This document shows positions 23,629 through 34,191 of a DNA stretch of 64,000 bases, piece after piece. Every line of letters begins with the position of its first letter. Position 1 is the first letter of the stretch. Origin of the DNA: Chaetoceros tenuissimus (taxonomy: Eukaryota > Bacillariophyta > Thalassiosirophyceae > Chaetocerotales > Chaetocerotaceae); contig BLLK01000023.1 in assembly GCA_021927905.1 (NCBI GenBank), forward strand, positions 1,178,001 through 1,242,000. Reading direction: 5' to 3'. A model generated the notes under the pieces. The model saw only the letters and a program-made list of their open reading frames with translations, was not told the origin of the DNA and did no database searches. A program made the position numbers and the translations under genes.

Positions 23629-25809
23629 ATTCTTGAGCATGTATCCACTTGTGATTCTAAATGCTCTTCTTCTAAATGTGCCAAGATGAAAATATTACTG
23701 CAGCACATTTCTAGCTGTAGACAAGATAAAAGCGGAGGATGCATAGAATGTAAGGAAACATCGAATCTCATTGGAATCCATACATTGTCATGTAAATCAA
23801 AGAATTGTAAGGTTCCAAGATGTGAACTGATCAAGGAGAAGCGCAAACATAAAATGCAAATTGAGCAAATTAAAACAGTGAAATCTACAACAGCAGCAGC
23901 CACTGTCAAGGAAGATGACACAAAAACTTTGAGTAATGACATGTTAGAACAGAAAATAGAGAATGTAATATTTACAACGGATCAGGGGGATGATGAAAAA
24001 TGGAAGCCTTATGTTAAACTTCTTGAGCATGCGTCCCTTTGTAAGTCCAGTAAATGCGCTCCTAATTGTGCGAAGATGAAGGAAAGTTTGCAGCACAACA
24101 TTGCTAGTTGCAGACAGAGAAACTGCATGAGCTGTAAGCACGTAATCTGCCTCGTTAGATACCATGTGATATCATGCAAAACCAACAACTGTAAGGTACA
24201 AATGTGCAATCTTGTCAAGGAGATCTCACGCAAACTAGAAGACGAGAAGAGTGATACAGGGCCAACACCAGCTCAAGCTCCCCATGCTGCTTCAGATATA
24301 ACAGAAGAACACAAAGTAACAAGGCAAGGAGTAGATCGGAAAATAAAGGCCCTGATGAATGAAGATGAATCTCTAAAAGCATATAGGATTGCACGTGAAA
24401 AAAGTATTGATGATTTTACAGAAGCATTTGAAGAGTTCATGTTATGGTCTCTCAGTGATGAGGCTGATTTAAACCCAAAAAAGTTTGCAAAACAGGCATC
24501 TGGCATTGCAAAACTTTTAATTGCAGGTAAAATTTCGATAGAAACTCTTTTGGAGAAAAGAGATTCCACCATTGCTTCGATAGAGGTCCAAACAAAAGAA
24601 TACGAATACCAACAAAGTTTAAAGTTATTATTAGCCGGGATGAAATTCGAGAGTCCAAAATATCAAGATGAATTTATAGAGCAATTGGATGAGGCTTTGT
24701 CAAGGAGAAACTGGGATATATTAGGCAAACCTCCCATTCTCATATTTCTATATGATTCGTTTCAAGAAGTTCTTTCCAAATGGTCAAGTTCAAGCAAATT
24801 ATGTCTAAATGATGAGTTAATCTTCATCACGACTTCAAAAATAGATTTCGACGAATCATTTACTCTTATGCTTCAAAATGTGATTAGAGACTGAGTAAAA
24901 TCAAAAAATAAGCCAGCAATGGACAATGAGAAGCTGTTTCAGAAATATTATCTGCATCCAAGTGCGAGGAAGGAATATTTGGAAAAAGAAAACATCTATG
25001 CTGAGAAGCTTCTAAGTTCAGTACTAGCTTTATATGAGGAATCTCATAGATGTTGGAGATGCAATCGACTGCATGGTAAAGGAATTGAAACAAAGGCTCT
25101 CATCTGTGCTGGGTGTAAATGCGCTGCATACTGCTCTCGCGAATGCCAGATAGAACATTGGAAACAAGGAGATTTAGAACAGAAACATATTTTGAATTCG
25201 CATAAGGAAAAATGTAAAGGTATTGATGAAACCTGGTCTGCATATCAAATTAGAAAGAAAAGTGTCGGCAGAGCACATCTAAAAGGAAGAACATGCACAA
25301 AGCCCATCACTGTTAATGGCATAGAGAAAGAATGCTTCTTGCGTCCATGTGAACCCTTGGATTATTTTCTTTGCACAACTTCTTACGAAAGTAACAAAAA
25401 TGCCTTGTGCGCATCCATGGATATATTCTATGAGAATATTGCAACATTGGCATGTGGAGGAAAACATCTAATATTTGGTGATAAAACAATAAGTTCTGTA
25501 CTCGAGGAACAGATTCGAACACACTATGAAGGCGTGCTTTCCGAGTTTGATCCCGGAACCTTGAAGGAACATGAGATTAGTGCAATGGCAAGGACCGGAA
25601 AAATGCTTCAGTATAAAGAGAGTTATTTGGCAAAATATGATCTTATGAGTGTAAGAAGCAGTCTTTCTGTCGACAGATTTATCACTCTATACATTTGCTT
25701 TGAGCCTCTTGGTCTAGGCAAGCGAATTCTTGGGGAAAATGTGAATAAATTCGAAATAGAAAAAATTTTACTAAGGGAGTTGAAAAGTTGCCAAGTCAAG
25801 AATGAATAA
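23629..25809 (+). pseudogene. MYND family copy 2: double TAZ finger fused to MYND core, one in-frame stop
   Basis: Open frame from 23629 (first ATG 23686) with two TAZ-type zinc fingers: about 23629-23835 (LEHVSTC, HISSC, CIECK, CKVPRCEL) and 24008-24225 (LLEHASLC, CMSCK, CKVQMC). The family core follows from 24405 (EEFMLWSLSDEADLNPKKFAK), then the MYND finger (CWRC, CAGCKCAAYCSREC, with an insertion before the last His/Cys) and C-terminal domain to 25809. A TGA at 24892-24894 interrupts the frame, and the downstream part (24919 on) is in the same frame and well conserved. The 5' end also looks cut: a TAA lies at 23626, right after a decayed promoter box at 23605-23621, and no MGKK exon is visible. 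Either a recent pseudogene, an allele, or a sequence error. Confidence 0.75.
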
Positions 25810-25980
25810 CAATTTGAAATATATTCAGAGACTACTCAAAATGAAATTAATCAATTTTTAGAATAATAGTATCGCATTAGTTTCCAAAAGTCATTCAATG
25901 AATAAATTTTGCTACTTGATTTCACATTACTTAGCTTTCTATCAATTTAGAATTGTGAGGAAGTCTTAAGGAAATATGAC

Positions 25981-26054
25981 CATGTCGGGTAGGGGGATGT
26001 CAAATCACATCGTTTTGACGTCGAACATACTTGTTTTTTAGACCGTCATTGGAT
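25981..26054 (+). promoter_or_regulatory. Promoter module of MYND gene 3
   Basis: Box 1 is degenerate (GTCGGGTAGGGG near 25984), followed by TGACGTCG at 26016 and GTCATTGGAT at 26045-26054, about 137 bp before the ATG. The gap 25810-26190 also holds the AATTTAGAATTGTGAGGAAG motif at 25944 and nothing else that I recognise. Confidence 0.6.
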
Positions 26055-26190
26055 ATGATGCGTGAAACATAGCTAGAGACTGAAGAGCGAATAAAGAGTC
26101 GAGTCAGTGCAGTCAAGAGCACGACGACGCAATACTTTTAATAAAAAGGAAGATAGAGTAGGACGACTTTTTACTCCTACCACGAGAGCA

Positions 26191-27894
26191 ATGGGTAAAA
26201 AGAGCAAACGTCGCATTGGCAAGAAAGAAGGGAACCAAAAGAAGGCAGCGGCAGAGGAATCAAGAAATGGTACGAAGATGTTTTTGATCCGCAAGAAATT
26301 CATTTCACACAGTATATAGTGTAGTTCACTTATCTTCCTTTAAACTTCCAACTTAGCTGCAGTTCAACACATAGATGAAGCAAGCGATAGCTATCGCTTG
26401 GATGAAGATGACCAATCAGAAGATCTATGTGTAGAGGAAGACTATATTGACGAAGAAGAGTGTAACAAAAGACGAGAAGCGGCAATTGTTAGGCATGAAT
26501 TAGAGGAGTCTGATCAAAACTCTTCAGATACTGAAATAGATCAAGACCCAGGATTTAAAGAGTTCATGTTGTGGTCTCTTACTGAGGACAAGGCTGACCT
26601 CACCCCGAAGAAATTTGCAAAAATGAATCCTCTTATGACGATGAAGCTAGTGAATGGTGATATTTCCATACAGGATATTTTGTATGAAAGAAAAGATTTG
26701 CTGAAAGAAATGGAGGCAAAAATACAAAAAATTGAATTTATAGAAGGCATACATCATTTGACGGCAGGAATTAAATTTCATAATCGAAAGATGAAGAAAA
26801 AGTTTAAACAGCAACTAGAGGACAGCGTTACTCAAAACAAGGACAAATGTAGCAGGTCTCCACTCCATGCCTATCTTTATGATTCTTTTCATGAAGTTAT
26901 GTCTAAATGGTCAAATTCAAATCATATACGTATGGAGGATTCTCTATTCTCTGGAAAGTCCAAAGCAGAGTTTGATAAACTTTTCCAGTACACGGTTAAA
27001 GATTTGGTATCATCTACATTTGATTCTGTATCAGAACAGAGTAAGATTGCGATATTTGAAAAATATTACTTGCATCCAACTGCACGGGCTGAATTTTATG
27101 AAGAGGGTACTTTGTTCGTACAGGATCTATTACGATCAGTTTTACTTCTATATCAAGAAATGTATAGTTGTTGGAGTTGCAAACGATTATATTTAGAAGC
27201 AAAAGCTCTAATCTGTGCTGGATGCAAATGCGCTGTATACTGCTCTCGAGAGTGCCAGATAAAGCATTGGAAAGAAGGGAAGCACGAGGAATGCTGTGAA
27301 GATATTGGGACCGTCTGGTCTTCATATGAAAAAAAGAAAAAGCGTGTCGGACGTGCTCTCAGAAAGGAAAGAATATTTACTGAACCCATCACTATCGATG
27401 GGATAGAGAAAGAATGTTTCTTACGTCCATGTGGGTTGGTCGATTATGTTGTTTGTAGTAATACTCAAGAAAAGTCTGCAAAAGCAGCTTCGAAATCTAT
27501 GGATATGTATTATAAGAATATTGCAAGACTGGCTTGCGGAGGAAAGCATCTTTTATTTGAGGAAGAAGTAATAAGTTCTGTACTCGAGGAACAGATTCGA
27601 ACAGGCTATGAAGATATTGTTTCTGATTTTGATCCTAAATCTGTGAAAATAGGCGAGGCTTATGATTTGTACCTTTTAGCAGAATTGCTCCAGTACCAAG
27701 AGACTAAATTGACAAAAGGAGATATAATAAAAAGATCCAGGGATCTATCTTGTGATAGACTATCTATTGATAGATTTATGACTCTATATATTTGCTATAT
27801 GCCTTTCAATTTAGGGACGGAAGACTTTGGTGGGGCGGATAAGTTCCTTCTAGAATTGTGTTTTTTGAAAAAGTTAAAGGAAGCCAAATACTAG
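26191..27894 (+). CDS. MYND family protein 3 (MGKK type)
   Basis: Exon 1, 26191-26269, codes MGKKSKRRIGKKEGNQ...; intron 26270-26356 (87 nt) has the weaker donor GTACGA; exon 2 is 26357-27894; together 538 aa. Core block KEFMLWSLTEDKADLTPKK, MYND finger CWSC...CAGCKCAVYCSREC with a shortened loop (YLEAKALIC), C-terminal domain RVGRALRKERIFTEP, CFLRPCG, LACGGKH, LSIDRFMTLYICY. Its 3' part and downstream flank are duplicated with the pseudogene at 33.1-33.9 kb. In frame throughout. Intronic spacing and phase match the other copies, which supports exon 1 despite the unusual donor. Confidence 0.86.
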
Positions 27895-28069
27895 AGGCTG
27901 TGGGCCATATTAAACCCTAACCCTCTTTTTATTATTATTCATAATGGTTTCCTGAACTATACAATGTTTGTTGGGGTTGGGCAAGAGATATCGCAAAAAT
28001 TTAGAAAAGTGAAGAAGGCTTTTCTAAGTCAGATGAGGAAAGGCCTCTAATGACGTCAAATATATGTAC
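27613..28069 (+). repeat. Segmental duplication, copy A (3' end of gene 3 plus flank)
   Basis: This stretch of about 457 bp matches 33611-34071 closely by eye, through the C-terminal coding part, stop codon, 3' flank (with AACCCTAACCCTC) and the AATTTAGAAAAGTG motif. The match runs on across the GTAC where the transposon at 28070 is inserted. It shows that the two gene copies share a recent common ancestor. Confidence 0.85.
28051..28058. promoter_or_regulatory. TGACGTCA site of MYND gene 4 promoter, split by insertion
   Basis: This is the array's CRE/bZIP-like palindrome. It is followed 12 bp later by the transposon at 28070-28550, which separates it from the rest of the promoter. The TCATTGGAT box expected just downstream is not visible beyond the insertion. 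Confidence 0.6.
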
Positions 28070-28550
28070 CGGGCAATTGAAAATTGGTGGAAGGGAAATG
28101 GGGGGACACTTTTTCTGCTCAAATAAGATTTTCCACAAAAACTTTTCGGGAAAACCGAAAACATACAGGCATAGAAAAAACAATTCTTTATGCCTGTATG
28201 TTCTCGGTTTTTGGAATAGGTTTCTGCCGAAAATCGTATTTGAGCAGTAAAAAATTTGCTCCAATTTTTGTGTCGTCTCGACGTGGTCGTGCTTTTGGAG
28301 ATGACGCTCAGACTATGACGTCATACTTAACAATCTTGTTTGAAAGTGTCCAATTTGTTAAGCTAATTCTCCAGAGACACATGAAGATGAAGTTTGCTTA
28401 ATTATGTAGAAACTTCATTTCTGTCTGTTTTTTACTTTATTTGACGGAATCAACGGATTCTCTGTCGTAAGAGCTTTCGAATGATGTGTCGGGTTTGGTT
28501 GTACCCCTCCAGGAAGGAGGTGCTCCCTTCCACCAATTTACAATTACCCG
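28070..28550. mobile_element. Non-autonomous TIR DNA transposon (MITE), 481 bp, GTAC target duplication
   Basis: The ends form 27-bp inverted repeats with two mismatches: CGGGCAATTGAAAATTGG... at 28070 and its complement ending ...CAATTACCCG at 28550. GTAC flanks both ends (28066-28069, 28551-28554). The paralogous stretch at 34049-34077 runs TATATAC-GTAC-AAAGTTT with no insert, so it is an empty site. Because GTAC is a palindrome, the exact edge between target duplication and element is ambiguous. An inner foldback (28109-28254, arms of about 65 bp) forms a long hairpin. No transposase frame is present. The element carries its own TATGACGTCATA at 28314-28325. Superfamily not assigned. Confidence 0.85.
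28109..28254. repeat. Long imperfect inverted repeat (foldback) inside the MITE
   Basis: The left arm begins TTTTTCTGCTCAAATA and the right arm ends TATTTGAGCAGTAAAAAA; the inner ends pair as ACATACAGGCATA / TATGCCTGTATGT around a loop near 28175-28185. The arms are about 65 nt with scattered mismatches. A transcript through it would fold into a strong hairpin. Confidence 0.8.
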
Positions 28551-28590
28551 GTACAAAGTTTGAAATGTGAAATACAGGCCTCTAATAGAC

Positions 28591-28598
28591 TATAAATA
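28591..28598 (+). promoter_or_regulatory. TATA-like box of MYND gene 4
   Basis: CTATAAATAGG lies about 95 bp before the ATG at 28694 and just past the transposon. It is a good TATA match, though I did not see the same box at fixed spacing in all copies. Confidence 0.45.
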
Positions 28599-28693
28599 GG
28601 ACGCAGTCCAGTCAACAAGGAGCAAGATAAAGCAAAAGAAGTAATCAAAAGAAACAACAGGAGTAGGTCTTCTATTTATTTAGAGAGCTAGAT

Positions 28694-30242
28694 ATGGGTA
28701 AAAAGAGCAAACGTCGCACCGGAAAAAAAAATAAGCAGAAGTCAAATGGTAAGATAGCTACACTTGCTTCGCATAGCATATGATGTCGTTAAAACTCATG
28801 CATAGATCTTTCTTCACAAAGTAATGCAAATAGAGGATAGTGAATCCAAAGACGAGCCTGATGATATAACCGATATTGAAATTGATGAAGCATTTGAAGA
28901 GTTCATGTTGTGGTCTCTCAGTGAGGACAAGTATGAATTAACTCCAAAGAAATTTTCAAAAATGGCACCTCGTATGGCGACGAAGCTGGCAGAAGATGAT
29001 GTTTCTATAGAATATATTATGTGCAAGAGAAAATATGTGCTTGGTGATATTGAGGAACAAATACAAAGTATTGAATTTGGAGAAGGTATCAATCATTTGA
29101 TGACAGGAATGAAATTTGAAAATGGATTTAGTGCGAAGAGAGCATTTAAACAGCAATTGGAAGAAAGTGTGAGTCGCAACAAAGACAAATTCAGCAGTGT
29201 TCCGCTCCATGCCTATGTTTATGATTCATTTCATGAAGTAATTTCTACATGGTCAAGTCAAATACATCTGGATGATTCTCTCTTCTTTGGAATATCTAAA
29301 GCAGAGTTTGATAAGCTTTTCCAGAGCATGGTTAAAGATTTTGTAACCTCCGCATATCATTTTAAATCAGAAGAGAATAAAATTGTGATATTTGAAAAAT
29401 ATTACTTGCATCCAAACGCGCGGGTCGAATCGTTGGAAGAGGGTACTTACTTTGCACAAGATCTATTAAAGTCAGTTTTAATTCTCTTCAAAGAAATGCA
29501 TAGGTGCTGGAGATGTGAACGATTACATTTAGAAGGTGAAGGAAGTAAAACAAAAGCTCTCATCTGTGCTGGATGCAAATGTGCCGTATATTGCTCTCGA
29601 GAATGCCAAGTAATGCATTGGAGAGAAGGAAAACACGAGGAATGTTGTGGAAAAACTGATCGACTCTGGTCTGCGTACGAAAGTAGAAAGAAACGCGTCG
29701 GACGTGCTCTTGTGAAGGAAAAGATATTTACCAAACCCATCACTGTAGATGGTAAAGAAAAAAAATGCTTTTTGGGTCCTTGTCCGCAAGTAGATTATTT
29801 TGTCTGTAGAACTGTTCCAAAAGACATTGAATACGCAGCTTTTAAAACCCTTGATATATACTATGAAACAATTGCAAGATTGGCTTGTGGAGGAAAGCAT
29901 CCATTATTTGATGACGAAACTATAAGTTCTAAACTTGAGGAGAATATTCGAATAGGCTATAAAGCAGTGCTTTCCGAGTTCGATCCTAAATCTGTGACGG
30001 AAGAGGAGATTATGGATATGCATCTCATAGCAGAAACTCTCCAGTATGATGAGAATTACTTTACAAAAGAGGATTTAATGAGATGCAATGATGAATTATC
30101 TGGTGATAGACTATCTATAGATAGATTTATCATACTATATATTTGCTTTACTACTTTTAACTTAGGCAAAGGGACTATGAATAAGTTCAGTTTCGAATTG
30201 AATTTACTAGAAGAATTAAAGAGAGCCCACAAACAAGATTAA
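28694..30242 (+). CDS. MYND family protein 4 (MGKK type)
   Basis: Exon 1, 28694-28748, codes MGKKSKRRTGKKNKQKSN; intron 28749-28821 (73 nt, acceptor CACAAAG) is phase 1; exon 2 is 28822-30242; together 491 aa. Core block EEFMLWSLSEDKYELTPKK; MYND CWRC...CAGCKCAVYCSREC...H-EECC; C-terminal domain RVGRALVKEKIFTKP, CFLGPCP (Arg of the usual LRPC lost), LACGGKH, LSIDRFIILYICF. The first intron holds the shared GCATATGATGTCGTTAA. The promoter was invaded by the MITE at 28070-28550, so expression may differ from its neighbours. Confidence 0.88.
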
Positions 30243-30396
30243 GTTATGAAACGAAAGATTTCCTTGAGTATGCATATAGTATTTATTTCAACCTTTACAT
30301 TTACATCATCGAACCGCTTTTAATTTTAAGAACTATTCTTCGGAATTCATTGCTGGGCTAGTAAGAAGAATACTTTTTGTACAGAAATGAGACTAA

Positions 30397-30462
30397 ATCC
30401 AGTTGGGTAGGGAGATTAACAACATGACGTCAAATGACTGCTGTTGATGGCTGTCATTGGAT
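30397..30462 (+). promoter_or_regulatory. Promoter module of MYND gene 5
   Basis: ATCCAGTTGGGTAGGGA (30397-30413), TGACGTCA (30425-30432) and TGTCATTGGAT (30452-30462), 254 bp before the ATG, a spacing almost equal to gene 1. Box 1 has GTTGG in place of ATTGG. The gap 30243-30715 holds nothing else that I recognise. Confidence 0.7.
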
Positions 30463-30715
30463 ATGATGTTCATGAAACAACGAAAATTGCACGAGCTATG
30501 AATTCCAAATTGCTATATCTTTTCTAACATTTATCCATCCAGAAACTAATAAAAAGCAAAATTCAAGGAACATATCTACAGCAGCTTTGAAGTAAAGTCA
30601 CGCAATAGCTAGACAACGAGAGCAAGGACTACTATTCTTACAAACAGCTAAAAGCAAAAAGAAGCAGCACAGAAATAACAAGAGGAGGACGGAGTAGACA
30701 TTACTATTATTAGCT

Positions 30716-32806
30716 ATGGGTAAAAAGAGTAAACGTCGCAATGGCAAACAAAAACAAAAGCAGAAAAAAGTTTTTGTAAATAGTGAGAATGGTAAGATGT
30801 GCTAGTAGAACTTTATATCTGCAGTTCGCACATATGGCATATATGGTGATCATGATGTCATTTTTGAAGCTCATGAATTGACTTCTTTCCCATTAGCTGC
30901 TCCTGAGAGTAACTGCGAAGAACAGACAATAAACGAGTCGGTAATTGAAAGTTTTCCTGATGATAAAGTCCCATCTCAAAATAGCTCTACATCATCGAAA
31001 GAAAGACGAAATAAAGATATCTTTGAGGAGGCCGATGCAAACATTCCAAAAGAAACTCAAGAAAACTATGAATATTTCTTTCGGTATGAACGTATGCATG
31101 GTGAAGAAGCTGCAAGGAAGATTTGGAAAGATTGGTCTCCTCCTGAAGGTACTCCAGATCCGCATGATATATTCAATTTAGACTTTCCAGCTGAAGACGA
31201 TTCATTCTATAATTTTGACCCATAATTTGAATTTGACGATGACGAATTGTCGGATCCGTATGGACTTCCTACAGCTGAAGAAGAAGATTTACATCGACAT
31301 ATGGATGAACTCTCTAGTCCAAGGTTGTCGGACGTAGAAATATGTAGAATAGCAAATCTTGATGAAGCATTTGGAATGTCGCATCTTGATATTCTACTAC
31401 GGACTGAAGAAGGACGAGAAACATTCCATGAGTTCATGATGTGGTCTCTCAGTGACAAGAATGATCTCACTCCAAAGAAATTTGGTAAAATGGCACCTCT
31501 TATGGCACAGGTGCTTATTGAAGGTGATATTTCTATTTATGATATTGCTGACAAAAGATATGAGATACTTGAAAAGATAGACGAACGAATGAACATATTT
31601 GAAATGCGACATTGCATAGATTTATTAATGGAGGGAATGACTTTCGATAACCTAGAAATAGAAGAGACCTTTCGATTGCATTTGAAGGAGGTTTTCGTGA
31701 GAGAATATTGCATGGATCTTTCAGTACGTGCCTTTGCGCACGATTCTTTTCAGGAAGTTGTTTCAAACTTTTCGAAGAATAGGGGAATATGCCTCAAAGA
31801 ATGTCCCTTCCTTGGATTGTCAAAAAGCGACTTTGACAAGCGATTTCATGAAATGATTCGAGATATGGTATTATCCACCTTTGGTGAGGACAGTCCACAA
31901 GATCCAATAGAAAAGTGTGTTGCTCAAAAATACTATAAGCGTCGATTACGAAATACAAAGCAGGAATTATGGAGGAATACTATTTATGCACAAAAGATCG
32001 TATTTGATCTTCTAAAAGTCTTTCCAGAAATGCATTGTTGCTGGAGATGTAGACGATTACATTTACACTGCAAAGGGAAACAAGGAAAAACTCTAATCTG
32101 CGCTGGTTGCAAATGTGCTGTATACTGCTCTCGGCAATGCCAGGTACAAGATTGGAGAGAAGGGAAACATAAAGAATGCTGTGAAAAGATTGGTCTAGAA
32201 TGGTCTTTACATGAGGCAAGAAAAAGGCGTGTAGGAAAAGCACTTCGAAAAGGAAGGATATTCACCAAACCTATTATCGTCAATGGGATAGAGAGAGAAT
32301 GCTTCTTACGACCTTCCGAGAAATTAGATTACTTTCTTTGTCGTAAGGACTCTATCGAAAACGCGAGGTTAGCATCAATGGATGCATTCTACGAGAATGT
32401 GGCAAGATTGGCTTGTGGAGGAACACATCCAATATTTGGCGACGATACTATATCTTCGAAGCTTCAGAAGGAGATAAGTACTCCAGACTACGAAGACATC
32501 CTTTCAGATTTCGATCATGACAGCTTTACAGAAGAAAAGATTACAGCAATGCTCAATCTTGCAGTGGTCCTCAAGTATCAAATAGACGTATATGGTAGGA
32601 TTGCCGCTTCAAAAGATTTTTTACATTGCTACGAGTTGTCTATTGATCATTTCATCACTTTATATATTTGTTATGAGCCTCTCGATATACATCAGCAAAC
32701 TTTTGGGTATAATTTTTATAGGTTCAGTCTCGAAACGGAGTTACTACAAAAATTATATTTATACAACAAAGGGATGGGCAATGAAGATACGGAGAAACAT
32801 ATGTAA
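30716..32806 (+). pseudogene. MYND family copy 5 (MGKK type) with one in-frame stop
   Basis: Exon 1, 30716-30791 (MGKKSKRRNGKQKQKQ...), intron 30792-30896 (105 nt) and exon 2, 30897-32806 make a 662-codon frame. It is broken by a single TAA at 31223-31225, between YNFDP and FEFDDDEL; the frame is the same on both sides and the downstream core is intact (EFMMWSLSDKNDLTPKK, CWRC...CAGCKCAVYCSRQC, CFLRPSE, LACGGTH, LSIDHFITLYICY). Together with copy 9 it has a long acidic N-terminal extension (WSPP motif). A product from 31226 on would need a new start; the next in-frame ATG, at 31301, leaves the full core. It may be a fresh pseudogene, an allele or a sequence error. Confidence 0.78.
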
Positions 32807-32887
32807 TAAATTATGCTTTATTACCTTATTTATACGACAGCTTTATATATATTTCAATTTGTAAACTTCTCAATAGAATTCAATAAG

Positions 32888-32985
32888 ATGTCATTGGATA
32901 TAAGACTCAAACCGATTGGGTAGGGATTTTGACAACATGACGCATGACGCAAAGGACTTGACCCTGTTGATGGCAGTCATTGGAT
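32888..32985 (+). promoter_or_regulatory. Promoter module of MYND copy 6
   Basis: An extra GATGTCATTGGATA at 32888, then ACCGATTGGGTAGGGA (32911-32926), a changed CRE (TGACGCATGACGC, 32938-32950) and GTCATTGGAT (32976-32985). The module persists although the gene behind it is broken, which fits recent inactivation. It fills most of the 32807-33134 gap. Confidence 0.6.
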
Positions 32986-33134
32986 ATGATGTGCATGAAA
33001 CAAAAAGATTGCGAACTCTATGAATTGCTTTTTCAATAGCGGAGACTACAGTACTATTGCTTGTTACATTACTAGTAGTAGAAAAAGAAGACGGGAAAAC
33101 GATCCTAACAACCATAATAACGTAGAAGCAAGCT

Positions 33135-33892
33135 ATGGGTAAAAAGAGTAAGCGCCGAAACCAGAAGAAGTCAGCAGAAGAATCAAATGGTAAGATTTAC
33201 ATAGCTCTACACATACATATCGCAGAGCATATGATTTAGTTGAAACTCACACGGTACTTGCTGACACTAGATGATGAATCTGATGGCATGTCTGACATTG
33301 AAATAGATGAAGCATTTGTAGAGTTCATGTTATGGTCTCTCAGTGAGGACAAGGCTGATCTAACACCACAGAAATTTGCAAAGATGAATCCTCATATGAC
33401 GATGAAGCTGGCAGCAGGAAATGATCTTTCTATTACGAGGATTATGTCTGAAAGAGAAGATTTCCTCACTAAGATAGAGGCACGAATACAAAATATCGAA
33501 TTTGGAGAAGGTATCAAGCAATTGACGACAGGAATTAAATTTCATAATCGAAAGATATAGAAGAAATTTAAACAGCAATTGGAGGATAGCGTTACTCAAA
33601 ACACTCTGAGAATGTTGTTTCTGATTTTGACCCTAAATCTGTGAAAAAAGGCGAGGCTTATGATTTGTATCTTTTAGCAGAATTGCTCCAGTTCCAAGAG
33701 ACTAAATTGACAAAAGAGTGTATTATAAGCAGATCCAGGGATCTATCTTGTGATAGACTGTCTATTGATAGATTTATGACTCTATATATTTGCTATATGC
33801 CTTTTAATTTAGGGACGGAAAACTTTTGTGGGGCGGATAAGTTCCTTCTAGAATTGTGTTTTTTGAAAAAGTTAAAGGAAGCCCAATACTAG
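33135..33892 (+). pseudogene. MYND family copy 6: deleted pseudogene lacking its MYND finger
   Basis: Exon 1, 33135-33189 (MGKKSKRRNQKKSAEESN), intron 33190-33270, then the N-terminal block (VEFMLWSLSEDKADLTPQK) up to a TAG at 33558-33560. Right after, near 33602, the sequence jumps to the C-terminal domain (KKGEAYDLYLLAELLQ, LSIDRFMTLYICY) in another frame, ending at 33892. Compared with gene 3 about 770 bp are missing, including the linker, the MYND finger and the CFLRPC block. Nucleotide identity to gene 3 is high on both sides, so it is a young copy that lost function. Confidence 0.9.
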
Positions 33893-34071
33893 AGGCTGTG
33901 GAACATAATAAACCCTAACCCTCTTTTTATTATTATTCATAATGTTTTCCTGAACTATACAATATTTGCTGGGGTTGGGCAAGAGATATCGCGAAAATTT
34001 AGAAAAGTGAGGAAGTCTTTCCTAAGTCAGATGAGGAAAGGCCTCTAATGACGTGTCAAATATATACGTAC
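33611..34071 (+). repeat. Segmental duplication, copy B, with empty transposon site
   Basis: Matches 27613-28069 with a few percent difference by eye. At 34068-34071 it keeps GTAC followed directly by AAAGTTT, the target site that holds the 481-bp transposon in copy A. Confidence 0.85.
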
Positions 34072-34089
34072 AAAGTTTCGTCATTGGAT
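34049..34089 (+). promoter_or_regulatory. Promoter module of MYND gene 7 (reduced)
   Basis: A spread CRE (TGACGTGTCA, 34049-34058) and GTCATTGGAT (34080-34089), 103 bp before the ATG. Box 1 (ATTGGGTAGGG) is not visible. The 33893-34191 gap otherwise is the duplicated 3' flank. Confidence 0.5.
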
Positions 34090-34191
34090 GGGATATGTTA
34101 AAACCTAGTTTCATTGTGAAGTGCGATGAATAAAACTGAGGAAGAGGAGGAACAAAAGCAATCACAAAACACATTTGTCATTATATGAGCA

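Noticed and set aside
27912-27925. Telomere-like CCCTAACCCT strings (also near 33911, 44500, 52817, 58880)
   Set aside because: Only one to two units each, and two of the sites are copies of one duplicated flank. Too short to claim an interstitial telomere or a chromosome-end origin.
31223-31225. Stop codon read-through or an altered genetic code as explanation for in-frame stops
   Set aside because: Stops of different kinds (TAA, TGA, TAG) break copies, and all three stops end the intact genes. No shared context follows them. Recent inactivation or sequence error is simpler.
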